Shown: in pieces, positions 58,096 through 64,000 of the stretch
Layout: each line of letters opens with the position of its first letter
Position numbering within the stretch: position 1 is the first letter of the stretch
Assembly: GCA_040080965.1 (NCBI GenBank)
Contig: JBEBHH010000011.1
Span: 20,495-84,494 of the forward strand
Reading direction: 5' to 3'
Origin: SHZI01 sp040080965
GTDB taxonomy: Bacteria; Pseudomonadota; Gammaproteobacteria; Steroidobacterales; GCA-2729495
DNA: 64,000 nt
Notes under the pieces: generated by a model
The model's input: the letters and a program-made list of their open reading frames with translations, nothing else
The model's database searches: none
What the model was told of the DNA's origin: nothing
Translations under genes and position numbers: made by a program

Positions 58096-58530
58096 ATGAA
58101 ACGATTCGCGTTCCTAGTTGTACTGGCGCTTGTGGCGGCACCAATTGTTGCCCTGTTGTTGGCCGTAGTGCCTGCCCTGTTTGGCATTTCCAGGGACCCT
58201 GAGCCGGTTGAAATATTGAATGGATACTATTTTGTCGATTCCGGCGGCTTCTCCGAACTTGAGTTCATCGGATTTCAGGGCGGCAAAGACGGGTTTTACA
58301 CGATCATCATTGATTCGCGAGTAGACAGGTATCGTTTGGAAGGGTCCAACATTCTTGTTGCCCAGCGGCCATTTGTTCTGATCTGGGATGCAAATGGTCG
58401 GAGGTCACCTCGTTATGGTGCCTGCCAGTATTGGGTCATCGACACAGTTGCGCAAACGGTGGTGAAGACCGAAAACGATCCCATATGGCCTGGTATCGAA
58501 TGCTACGGCGTGTTTCAACGGAACCCGTGA
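58096..58530 (+). CDS. Small membrane-anchored or exported protein of unknown function
   Basis: From ATG 58096 the product is 144 residues. The N-terminal hydrophobic segment (MKRFAFLVVLALVAAPIVALLLAVVPALFG) may be a signal peptide or anchor. The rest is a short beta-rich domain (YYFVDSGGFSELEFIGFQGGKDGFYTIIIDSRVDRYRLEG) with two cysteines (GACQYWV, IECYGVF). The coding sequence is visibly AT-richer than its neighbours (for example GAAATATTGAATGGATACTATTTTGTC), suggesting transfer. The family is not recognised. Confidence 0.7.
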   Translation: MKRFAFLVVLALVAAPIVALLLAVVPALFGISRDPEPVEILNGYYFVDSGGFSELEFIGFQGGKDGFYTIIIDSRVDRYRLEGSNILVAQRPFVLIWDANGRRSPRYGACQYWVIDTVAQTVVKTENDPIWPGIECYGVFQRNP

Positions 58531-58611
58531 TCTACCCGAAAGGTGGCGGAGGTCAGAACTCGGATGCCTCAATAGGCTGCGTTGCCAGCTTCTGCCGGCC
58601 AAAGCCTGCCC

Positions 58612-58802
58612 GGCTCCGCCAGCCACCCGAGTAATCCTTTCATGGAAGACCTGTCCCTCGCTGCGGGCGACCAGCTGAAGCTGGTGAAGCAGGAAGTTAG
58701 CAGGGAGGGCGCGACCGGGGCCGCCTTCGCCCCGCCCGCAGGAAGGGTTACGCCGTTACCCCAGAGGTCACGGACCGGGTTAACAAAGCGTCGAAGTTGT
58801 AG
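58612..58802 (+). pseudogene. Decayed remnant of a nitrilase-family gene 3' end
   Basis: The stretch from ATG 58642 to TAG 58802 (161 bases) aligns along its length with the last 162 bases of the nitrilase-family gene (57213-57374). The first frame reads MEDLSLAAGDQLKLVKQEV against MEDPPLTEGDQLELVKHQI. After a one-base net deletion near 58735-58745 another frame reads YAVTPEVTDRVNKASKL-stop against YAVSPEVTARIDKARKL-stop. Similarity extends a few codons upstream (HPSNPF against YPKNLC), then stops. No start, catalytic region or intact frame remains. It is a truncated paralogue or the left-over of a replaced gene. Confidence 0.85.
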
Positions 58803-58820
58803 GAGCGGCTTTAGCCGCGA
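58798..58820. repeat. REP element copy 1
   Basis: TGTAGGAGCGGCTTTAGCCGCGA: a GTAG head followed by an imperfect palindrome (GCGGCT-TT-AGCCGC). This is the form of REP sequences mobilised by RAYT transposases in pseudomonads and xanthomonads. It overlaps the stop codon of the nitrilase remnant and lies 20 bases before yheS. A second copy is at 63861-63883. Confidence 0.8.
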
Positions 58821-58840
58821 CCGGCTAAACTCCGCGCCCC

Positions 58841-60790
58841 ATGCTGACCTTCCGGAACCTTGCCCTGCGGCGCGGCGAGCAGCTGCTGCTTTCCGACGTG
58901 GACCTGTCGCTCCACGCCGGCGTCCGCGTGGGCGTCGTGGGCCGGAACGGCTGCGGCAAGACGAGCCTCTTCGCTGTCGTCCAGGGCGACCTGGATCCGG
59001 ACAAGGGCGACATCGAGCTGTCCGGCCGGGTGCGCATCGCGAGCGTTGCCCAGGAGACGCCGCACCTGCCGGACCCTGCCGTGGACTTCGTGATGTCCGG
59101 GGACGCCCAGGTCTGGGGAGCGATCAAGGCCGAGCGGGACGCGATGGCCGCGGAGGATTACGAGGCGGTCGCCGTTGCCCACCAGAAGCTGGCCGAGCTG
59201 CAGGCCTACGACGCCGAGGCCCGGGCCGCCCGCCTGCTGCATGGGCTCGGTTTCCCGGCCGTCACCCACGACAAGCCCGTGGGCGAGTTTTCCGGCGGCT
59301 GGCGCGTGCGCCTGAACCTGGCCCGCGCGCTGATGACGCCCTCGGACCTGCTCCTGCTCGACGAGCCCACCAACCACCTGGACCTCGACGCCGTGCTGTG
59401 GCTCGAGGACTGGCTGTTGAAGTACCCCGGCACGCTGCTCATCATTTCCCACGACCGCGAATTCCTCGATGGCGTCACCAGCCACACGCTGCACCTGAAC
59501 GACGGCGGCGCCAAGCTCTACACGGGCGACTACACGTCCTTCGAGCGGCAGCGCGCCGAGCACCTGCGCCTGCAGCAGATCGCCTTCGAGAAGGAGCAGG
59601 CGGAGCGGGAGCACCTGCAGAAGTTCATCGCGCGCTTCAAGGCCAAGGCGAGCAAGGCCAAACAGGCCCAGTCCCGCATGAAGCGCCTGGCGAAGCTGGC
59701 CGGCACCGAGGCCGTCCGCGCCGAGCACGCCCTGCACATCAGCTTCGACGCGCCGCCAAAGCTCCCGTTCTCGCTGATCCGACTGAACCACGTGGACGCG
59801 GGCTACCGGGCCGCGGCGCCCCGGGAGGGCAATGAGCACCTGCCGGGCGAGCCGTCGTCCGACCGTGCCGACGTGACGATCCTGCGCAACGTGTCATTCG
59901 GGCTCGAGGCGGGCGACCGGGTGGCGCTTCTTGGGCCCAACGGCGCGGGCAAGTCCACGCTCGTCAAGACGCTGGTCGGCGAGCTGCCGATCCTGGCCGG
60001 CGAGCGAAACGTGCACAACGACCTGCGGATCGGCTACTTCGCCCAGCACACGGTGGAGAGCCTGCGGGCCGGGGCGACGCCGATGGACCACCTCCGGGAC
60101 ATCGCGCCCGAGGCCTCGACCCAGGACATGCGCAGCTTCCTGGGCCGCTGGTACTTCTCCGGCCAGCGGGCGTTTCAGTCCGTGGACGTGTTCTCGGGCG
60201 GCGAGCGGGCGCGGCTGGCGCTGGCGCTGATCGCATGGCGCAAGCCCAACGTGCTGCTCCTCGACGAGCCCACCAACCACCTGGACCTGGACATGCGGGA
60301 AGCGCTCGCCGAGGCGCTGAGCGACTTCGACGGAGCCATCGTCCTGGTCTCCCACGACCGGCACCTGATCGGCCTGGTCAGCGACACGTTCTGGCGCGTG
60401 GCCGATGGCCGGGTGGAGTCCTTCGACGGCGACCTGGACGAGTACGCCACCTGGCTGGGCGCCCGGGCCAACAAGTCGGCCGAGGTGGCCCGGGAACCCG
60501 TCCCGCCGGCGCCCGTGGCCGAAAAGCCCGCGGCCGGCAGCAAGGCCCGGGTAAAGCCCGACCCCCAGGCCGCCCGGCGCCAGAAGCAGCTGGCCCGGCT
60601 GGAAGAGAAGCTGGAGTCGGTGGCGGCGGAACTGGCCCTGCTCGAAGGGCAGCTGGCCGAGCCAGCCGCGTACGCCGCCCAGGGCGGCCAGCTGGCCCAG
60701 CTCACCGGTCGCCACGCCGAAGTGCGGGAGGCCCACGAGGCCCTGGAGGCCGAGTGGCTGTCCCTCTACGGTGAACTGGAGGCGGGCTGA
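58841..60790 (+). CDS. yheS: ABC-F family ATPase, YheS type
   Basis: The 649-residue protein has two ABC domains and no membrane segments. Domain 1 shows Walker A GRNGCGKTS, signature FSGGWRVRLNLARAL and Walker B LLLLDEPTNHLDLDAVLWLEDWL. The linker is the P-site tRNA interaction motif (QKFIARFKAKASKAKQAQSRMKRL). Domain 2 shows GPNGAGKSTL, FSGGERARLALAL and LLLDEPTNHLDLDMREAL. The sequence follows E. coli YheS closely (NQETP-like VAQETPHLP, RAARLLHGLGF). A C-terminal coiled coil is present (KQLARLEEKLESVAAELALLEGQL). ABC-F proteins bind the ribosomal E site and relieve stalling. The start is ATG 58841. Confidence 0.93.
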   Translation: MLTFRNLALRRGEQLLLSDVDLSLHAGVRVGVVGRNGCGKTSLFAVVQGDLDPDKGDIELSGRVRIASVAQETPHLPDPAVDFVMSGDAQVWGAIKAERDAMAAEDYEAVAVAHQKLAELQAYDAEARAARLLHGLGFPAVTHDKPVGEFSGGWRVRLNLARALMTPSDLLLLDEPTNHLDLDAVLWLEDWLLKYPGTLLIISHDREFLDGVTSHTLHLNDGGAKLYTGDYTSFERQRAEHLRLQQIAFEKEQAEREHLQKFIARFKAKASKAKQAQSRMKRLAKLAGTEAVRAEHALHISFDAPPKLPFSLIRLNHVDAGYRAAAPREGNEHLPGEPSSDRADVTILRNVSFGLEAGDRVALLGPNGAGKSTLVKTLVGELPILAGERNVHNDLRIGYFAQHTVESLRAGATPMDHLRDIAPEASTQDMRSFLGRWYFSGQRAFQSVDVFSGGERARLALALIAWRKPNVLLLDEPTNHLDLDMREALAEALSDFDGAIVLVSHDRHLIGLVSDTFWRVADGRVESFDGDLDEYATWLGARANKSAEVAREPVPPAPVAEKPAAGSKARVKPDPQAARRQKQLARLEEKLESVAAELALLEGQLAEPAAYAAQGGQLAQLTGRHAEVREAHEALEAEWLSLYGELEAG

Positions 60791-60821
60791 GGGCCCGCCG
60801 GCGGACGCTGGTCCGCCCCCG

Positions 60822-61325
60822 TTAGCGGTCGGACCGCCGGTCCGGGTGCTTGGCCCGGCGGTTGCCCCCCGGGATCGACGGGGTAAAGCCGCCAAACGTG
60901 CCCCACCCGGAACGGCGGTCTTCCCGGTCCCGGCGGTCCCCGTGATGGGAGTAGGCGCACTGGCACTTGGTCAGGTCGCAGGCGGCCAGCGGCATGGCCG
61001 GCGCCTCGTCGGGCAGGAAGCGCTGGCCCACCAGGTCCTGGGCGGCCTGGCAGGCATGCGGTCCTGGCTTCACGGAAACGCCGTGGAACTTGCGGGTCTG
61101 CTTGCGATTGAGGCCGGCGGGGGCTTTCGCGCTGGCCTGGTGCCGGCCGGTGGACTGCGCCGCGGCCTGGGCCCTGGCCGATGCCTGCTGCCGGGCAGGC
61201 CGGGGTGCGGTGGCCGTGGGTAGCGTGTCCGCCGACCCGGTGGCGCCGCGCTGCCACATGCGGAAGAGCAGCGGCGCGAGGATGCCGACGATTGCCCCCA
61301 GACTGGCCCAGAGAATTCCGTTCAT
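60822..61325 (-). CDS. Membrane-anchored protein with C-terminal Cys-rich RRxxEDRR-type tail, unknown function
   Basis: The start at ATG 61325 (MNGILWASLGAIVGILAPLLFRMW) is supported by GGGAGGG six bases upstream. The 167 residues comprise one N-terminal membrane segment, an Ala/Gln-rich linker (residues ~30-75) and a conserved-looking C-terminal module. That module is KFHGVSVKPGPHACQAAQDLVGQRFLPDEAPAMPLAACDLTKCQCAYSHHGDRRDREDRRS. It has four Cys and two His, which could form a zinc site (C...C-x4-C-x-C, HH). I have seen this module only as part of uncharacterised proteins and do not assign a function. Confidence 0.75.
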   Translation of the reverse strand: MNGILWASLGAIVGILAPLLFRMWQRGATGSADTLPTATAPRPARQQASARAQAAAQSTGRHQASAKAPAGLNRKQTRKFHGVSVKPGPHACQAAQDLVGQRFLPDEAPAMPLAACDLTKCQCAYSHHGDRRDREDRRSGWGTFGGFTPSIPGGNRRAKHPDRRSDR

Positions 61326-61459
61326 AGCCGCCCTCCCACCAGGGCTGCACAGCGTCAAGGGATCGATAGTCCCAGAAGCCGGCCCGGAGCGTCGCGGGCG
61401 GCGGTCACAGACCCGTCATACGGGGTGGGGCTGGCGCCCGGACCCCCCGCCGTGCCCGT

Positions 61460-61663
61460 TCAGACGTCGGCCACCGGGGTGACCAGCCAGAGCACCAGGT
61501 AGATGAGCAGGCCCGGGAACGCGGCGCTGAGGATGGAGATCAGGACGTAGGCCAGGCGGACCACGGTGGGGTCCCAGTCCATCCACTCCGCGAGGCCGCC
61601 GCAGACGCCGGCGATCATTTTGTCCGTGCGGGAGCGGCGGAGGCGGGGTCTTTGGGTTTCCAT
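61460..61663 (-). CDS. PspC-domain small membrane protein
   Basis: The 67-residue protein is a minimal PspC domain: LRRSRTDKMIAGVCGGLAEWMDWDPTVVRLAYVLISILSAAFPGLLIYLVLWLV. It has the GVCGGLA motif and one long or two short membrane segments. In the phage-shock system PspC relieves PspA inhibition of PspF, but stand-alone PspC proteins are common and of unclear role. No pspA or pspF is nearby. It is divergent from fusA with a 62-base gap. Confidence 0.88.
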   Translation of the reverse strand: METQRPRLRRSRTDKMIAGVCGGLAEWMDWDPTVVRLAYVLISILSAAFPGLLIYLVLWLVTPVADV

Positions 61664-61725
61664 CGATGTCCCCTCACAGGCTAGAATGGCGGATTAACTG
61701 TCATCAAACCACAAAAGACGAGATC

Positions 61726-63855
61726 ATGGCCAGGAAGAAAGACCTCAAGCTCTACCGCAACATCGGGATCGTGGCCCACATCGACGCGGGCAAGACCACG
61801 ACCACCGAGCGCGTGCTGTACTACACCGGCCGCAAGCACCAGATCGTCGAGGTGCACGACACCAAGGACGGCAAGGGCAGCACCACCACCGACTACCTCG
61901 AGCAGGAGCGGAAGCGCGGGATCACGATCCAGAGCGCCGCGGTCTCGACGGAGTGGAAGGGCCACCAGATCAACGTCATCGACACCCCCGGCCACGTGGA
62001 TTTCACCATCGAGGTGAACCGCAGCCTGCGCGTGCTGGACGGCGCCGTCGTCGTGTTTGACGGCGTTGCCGGCGTCGAACCCCAGACTGAGACCAACTGG
62101 CGCCTGGCCAACCAGTACAACGTGCCGCGCATGTGTTACGTCAACAAGATGGACCGCATGGGCGCCAATTTCGGCCATTGCGTCAAGGGCATCAAGGAGC
62201 GCCTCGGCGCCAACGTCGTGCTCTGCCAGGTGCCGATCGGCAGTCACGACGAATTCACCGGCATGGCCGACCTCATCGCCGGGGTGGGTTACGTCTGGCA
62301 TTCCGACGACAAGGACAGCGAGTGGGAGACGGTCTCCTTCGAGGAGTTGTCGAAGCGCTTCAAGTTCGCCACCACACGCGACAACGAGTGGATCGAGCAG
62401 CTGCCCAAGCTGCGCCAGGACGCGCTCGAAACCGCCCTGGCGTTCGACGACGACGCCTTCATGGAGTTCGTCGAAAACGGCAAGTTCGATCCCGCCGTAC
62501 TGAAGGCCTGCATCCGCAAGGGCACGGTTTCGGGCCAGCTCGTCCCCGTGTTCTGCGGCTCGTCCTTCAAGAACAAGGGCGTCCAGCAGCTTCTCGATGC
62601 CGTGGTGGACTACCTGCCATACCCCGGCGAGAACGGCGGCATCGCCCTCGTGGATCCGGACGGCAAGGCGATCGGCGAGCAGGAAGTGCGCGATGACGCG
62701 CCGGCCCGCGCCCTGGCCTTCAAGGTGATCAACGACCAGTTCGGCACGCTCACGTTTGCCCGCATCTATTCCGGTGTCATCAAGAAGGGCGACACCCTCG
62801 CCAACGTCACCCGCGGCAAGAAGGAGCGGGTGGGCCGCATCGTCGAGGTCCAGGCCAACGCCACCAAGGACATCGATGAAGCCCGCGCCGGCGACATCTG
62901 CGCCTTCGTGTCGATGAAGGACACCGAAACCGGCGATTCGCTGAGCGACCCGGACCATCCCGCGCTGCTCGAGCGCATGCGCTTCCCGGATCCCGTCATC
63001 AGCGTGTCCGTCGAGCCCAAGACCCGGGCCGACGTGGACAAGATGTCGACGGCCATCTACAAGATGGTCAAGGCGGATCCCTCCCTGCGGCTGGAAGTGG
63101 ACCACGACACCGGCCAGACCATCCTCAAGGGCATGGGCGAGCTGCACCTGGAAGTCACCATCGACCGGATGCGCACCGAACTCGGCGTGGAAGCCAACAT
63201 GGGCAAGCCCCGGGTCAGCTTCCGGGAGGCCTTCGGCGTGGCCCTCGAGCGTGTCTACACCCACAAGAAGCAGTCAGGCGGTTCCGGCCAGTACGCCGAG
63301 ATCAAGATGATCTTCGAGCCTGGCGAGCCGGGCAGCGGCGTGCAGTTCTCCGACGAGATCGTCGGCGGCCGCATTCCCCGCGAGTTCATTCCCTCCGTGG
63401 AGTACGCCATCCGCACCGAGTGCAAGCGCGGCCAGATCGCCGGCTACGAGGTGGTGGACTTCAACGCCCGCCTGATCGACGGCAAGTACCACGACGTGGA
63501 CAGCTCGGCTCTGGCCTTCGAGATTGCCGGCCGCGCCATGTTCCGCGAGGCGCACAAGGCCAGCAAGCCGAAGCTGCTCGAGCCCATCATGCGCGTCGAG
63601 GTGGTGCTGGACGCCGATTACCTGGGTGAAATCATCGGCGACTTCAACCGCCGCCGTGGTTCCGTGACGGAGCAGGGCCAGAAGGGCCTCCTCGCCTTCG
63701 TGCAGGGCTTCATCCCGCTGGCGGAAATGTTCGGCTACATCAACTTCCTGCGGTCTGCCACCAGCGGCCGCGGCACCTTTACGATGGAGTTCGGCCACTA
63801 CGCCGAGGTGTCGGCGGGCCTCGTCGACAAGCTGATGGAGCGCGAGTCCAAGTAG
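61726..63855 (+). CDS. fusA: Translation elongation factor G
   Basis: The start at ATG 61726 (MARKKDLKLYRNIGIVAHIDAGKTTTTERVL) gives 709 residues, normal for EF-G. GTPase motifs are AHIDAGKTTT, RGITI, DTPGH and NKMD. Domains II-V follow (FKVINDQFGTLTFARIYSG; SVSVEPKTRADVDKM; KGMGELHLEVTIDRM; PIMRVEVVLDADYLGEIIGDFNRRRG). The switch I region reads EVHDTKDGKGSTTTDYLEQERKRGIT, longer than the usual EVHDGAATMDWMEQE form. The gene is not next to rpsL, rpsG or tuf. It may be a second, divergent EF-G or a relocated main copy. Confidence 0.88.
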   Translation: MARKKDLKLYRNIGIVAHIDAGKTTTTERVLYYTGRKHQIVEVHDTKDGKGSTTTDYLEQERKRGITIQSAAVSTEWKGHQINVIDTPGHVDFTIEVNRSLRVLDGAVVVFDGVAGVEPQTETNWRLANQYNVPRMCYVNKMDRMGANFGHCVKGIKERLGANVVLCQVPIGSHDEFTGMADLIAGVGYVWHSDDKDSEWETVSFEELSKRFKFATTRDNEWIEQLPKLRQDALETALAFDDDAFMEFVENGKFDPAVLKACIRKGTVSGQLVPVFCGSSFKNKGVQQLLDAVVDYLPYPGENGGIALVDPDGKAIGEQEVRDDAPARALAFKVINDQFGTLTFARIYSGVIKKGDTLANVTRGKKERVGRIVEVQANATKDIDEARAGDICAFVSMKDTETGDSLSDPDHPALLERMRFPDPVISVSVEPKTRADVDKMSTAIYKMVKADPSLRLEVDHDTGQTILKGMGELHLEVTIDRMRTELGVEANMGKPRVSFREAFGVALERVYTHKKQSGGSGQYAEIKMIFEPGEPGSGVQFSDEIVGGRIPREFIPSVEYAIRTECKRGQIAGYEVVDFNARLIDGKYHDVDSSALAFEIAGRAMFREAHKASKPKLLEPIMRVEVVLDADYLGEIIGDFNRRRGSVTEQGQKGLLAFVQGFIPLAEMFGYINFLRSATSGRGTFTMEFGHYAEVSAGLVDKLMERESK

Positions 63856-63860
63856 CGACT

Positions 63861-63883
63861 TGTAGGAGCGGCTTCAGCCGCGA
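63861..63883. repeat. REP element copy 2
   Basis: TGTAGGAGCGGCTTCAGCCGCGA differs from copy 1 (58798-58820) at a single loop base. It lies six bases after the fusA stop, before the terminator, the usual intergenic 3' position of REP elements. Confidence 0.85.
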
Positions 63884-63891
63884 CCTCGACG

Positions 63892-63932
63892 AAAAAAGGC
63901 CGGCCCCGGAACCATCCAGGGCCGGCCTTTTC
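63892..63932. terminator. Rho-independent terminator after fusA, probably bidirectional
   Basis: AAAAGGCCGGCCC...GGGCCGGCCTTTTCT has a 13-bp complementary stem with a loop of about 12 bases and T/A tracts on both sides. It follows fusA by 37 bases and abuts the stop of the probable minus-strand partial gene. Confidence 0.88.
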
Positions 63933-64000
63933 TATTTCCCGGTCCCCGCCGAGGGCGCCCCAAACTCCGGGTACCGCCCCAGCCCCAGCAGCATCACCGC
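63932..64000 (-). CDS. Probable C-terminal end of a minus-strand gene (cut by window edge)
   Basis: On the minus strand from the window edge the frame AVMLLGLGRYPEFGAPSAGTGK is open for 22 codons and ends with TAG immediately before the hairpin. The placement of a stop right next to a bidirectional terminator supports a real gene end. Too little is visible to name the product. Confidence 0.4.
   Translation of the reverse strand, partial: AVMLLGLGRYPEFGAPSAGTGK

Noticed and set aside
57386..58802. A complete transposon or integron between the two nitrilase 3' ends
   Set aside because: No transposase, integrase, inverted terminal repeats or exact target duplication could be found; the flanking copies are diverged rather than identical.
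1..64000. CRISPR arrays, insertion sequences, prophage structural genes, integrases and rRNA genes
   Set aside because: None seen. The only mobile-element signals are the ORF6N gene, the nitrilase remnant and two REP copies.

Overview
The window is GC-rich and densely coded, with short intergenic gaps and frequent start/stop overlaps (GTGA, ATGA). Gene content points to a Gammaproteobacterium: complete ruvCAB-tolQRAB-pal-cpoB-queEC block, SucA-SucB-Lpd, LolA, RarA, TrmH, YfaZ, YheS and YccA. Two 23-bp REP elements of the GTAG-plus-palindrome type and a VPLPA-CTERM-like secreted protein fit the same group. I cannot assign a genus from sequence alone.

Layout. 1-4750 is housekeeping: the C-terminal part of FtsK, then lolA, a VanZ-like gene, rarA and serS. 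4797-15740 is mixed: a prolyl oligopeptidase, two secreted proteins of unknown or sorting-signal type, a YccA-like membrane protein, tRNA-Ser(TGA), a small lipoprotein, a histidine-phosphatase relative that has lost its catalytic histidines, trmH, a TlpA-like thioredoxin, tRNA-Arg(CCT), a cation/Ca exchanger overlapping an SDR gene, a HicB-like orphan and two membrane proteins. 15840-21375 is the 2-oxoglutarate dehydrogenase complex (sucA, sucB, lpd). 21420-30575 carries yfaZ-like, ruvCAB, tolQRAB-pal-cpoB, queE and queC, mostly tightly spaced on one strand. tRNA-Lys(TTT) follows, and the glgP start codon lies one base after its CCA. 30728-39859 is a glycogen block (glgP, glgB, glgC, malQ, glgA) built from two convergent pairs whose 3' ends overlap.

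39970-57374 is the accessory region: two outer-membrane barrels, a TonB-dependent receptor, a CopD-like membrane protein, a double-cupin protein, an amidohydrolase with altered metal ligands, an acyl-CoA synthetase, a DsbA/HCCA-isomerase-like protein, a Tat-exported type II DMSO-reductase-family molybdoenzyme with no iron-sulfur or haem b partner beside it, a DUF2721 protein, an MFS transporter, a cytochrome c, a second Tat-exported amidohydrolase and a nitrilase-superfamily amidase. Read together this looks like an uptake-and-catabolism locus for an unidentified organic substrate, with part of the chemistry in the periplasm. It is the best candidate here for an undescribed system.

57386-58840 is a short AT-richer patch with an ORF6N-domain gene, a small unknown gene and a decayed copy of the 3' end of the neighbouring nitrilase-family gene. 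58841-63855 returns to core genes: yheS (ABC-F), a small Cys-containing anchored protein, a PspC protein and an elongation factor G outside the usual str operon. The right edge holds a strong terminator and the probable tail of a minus-strand gene.
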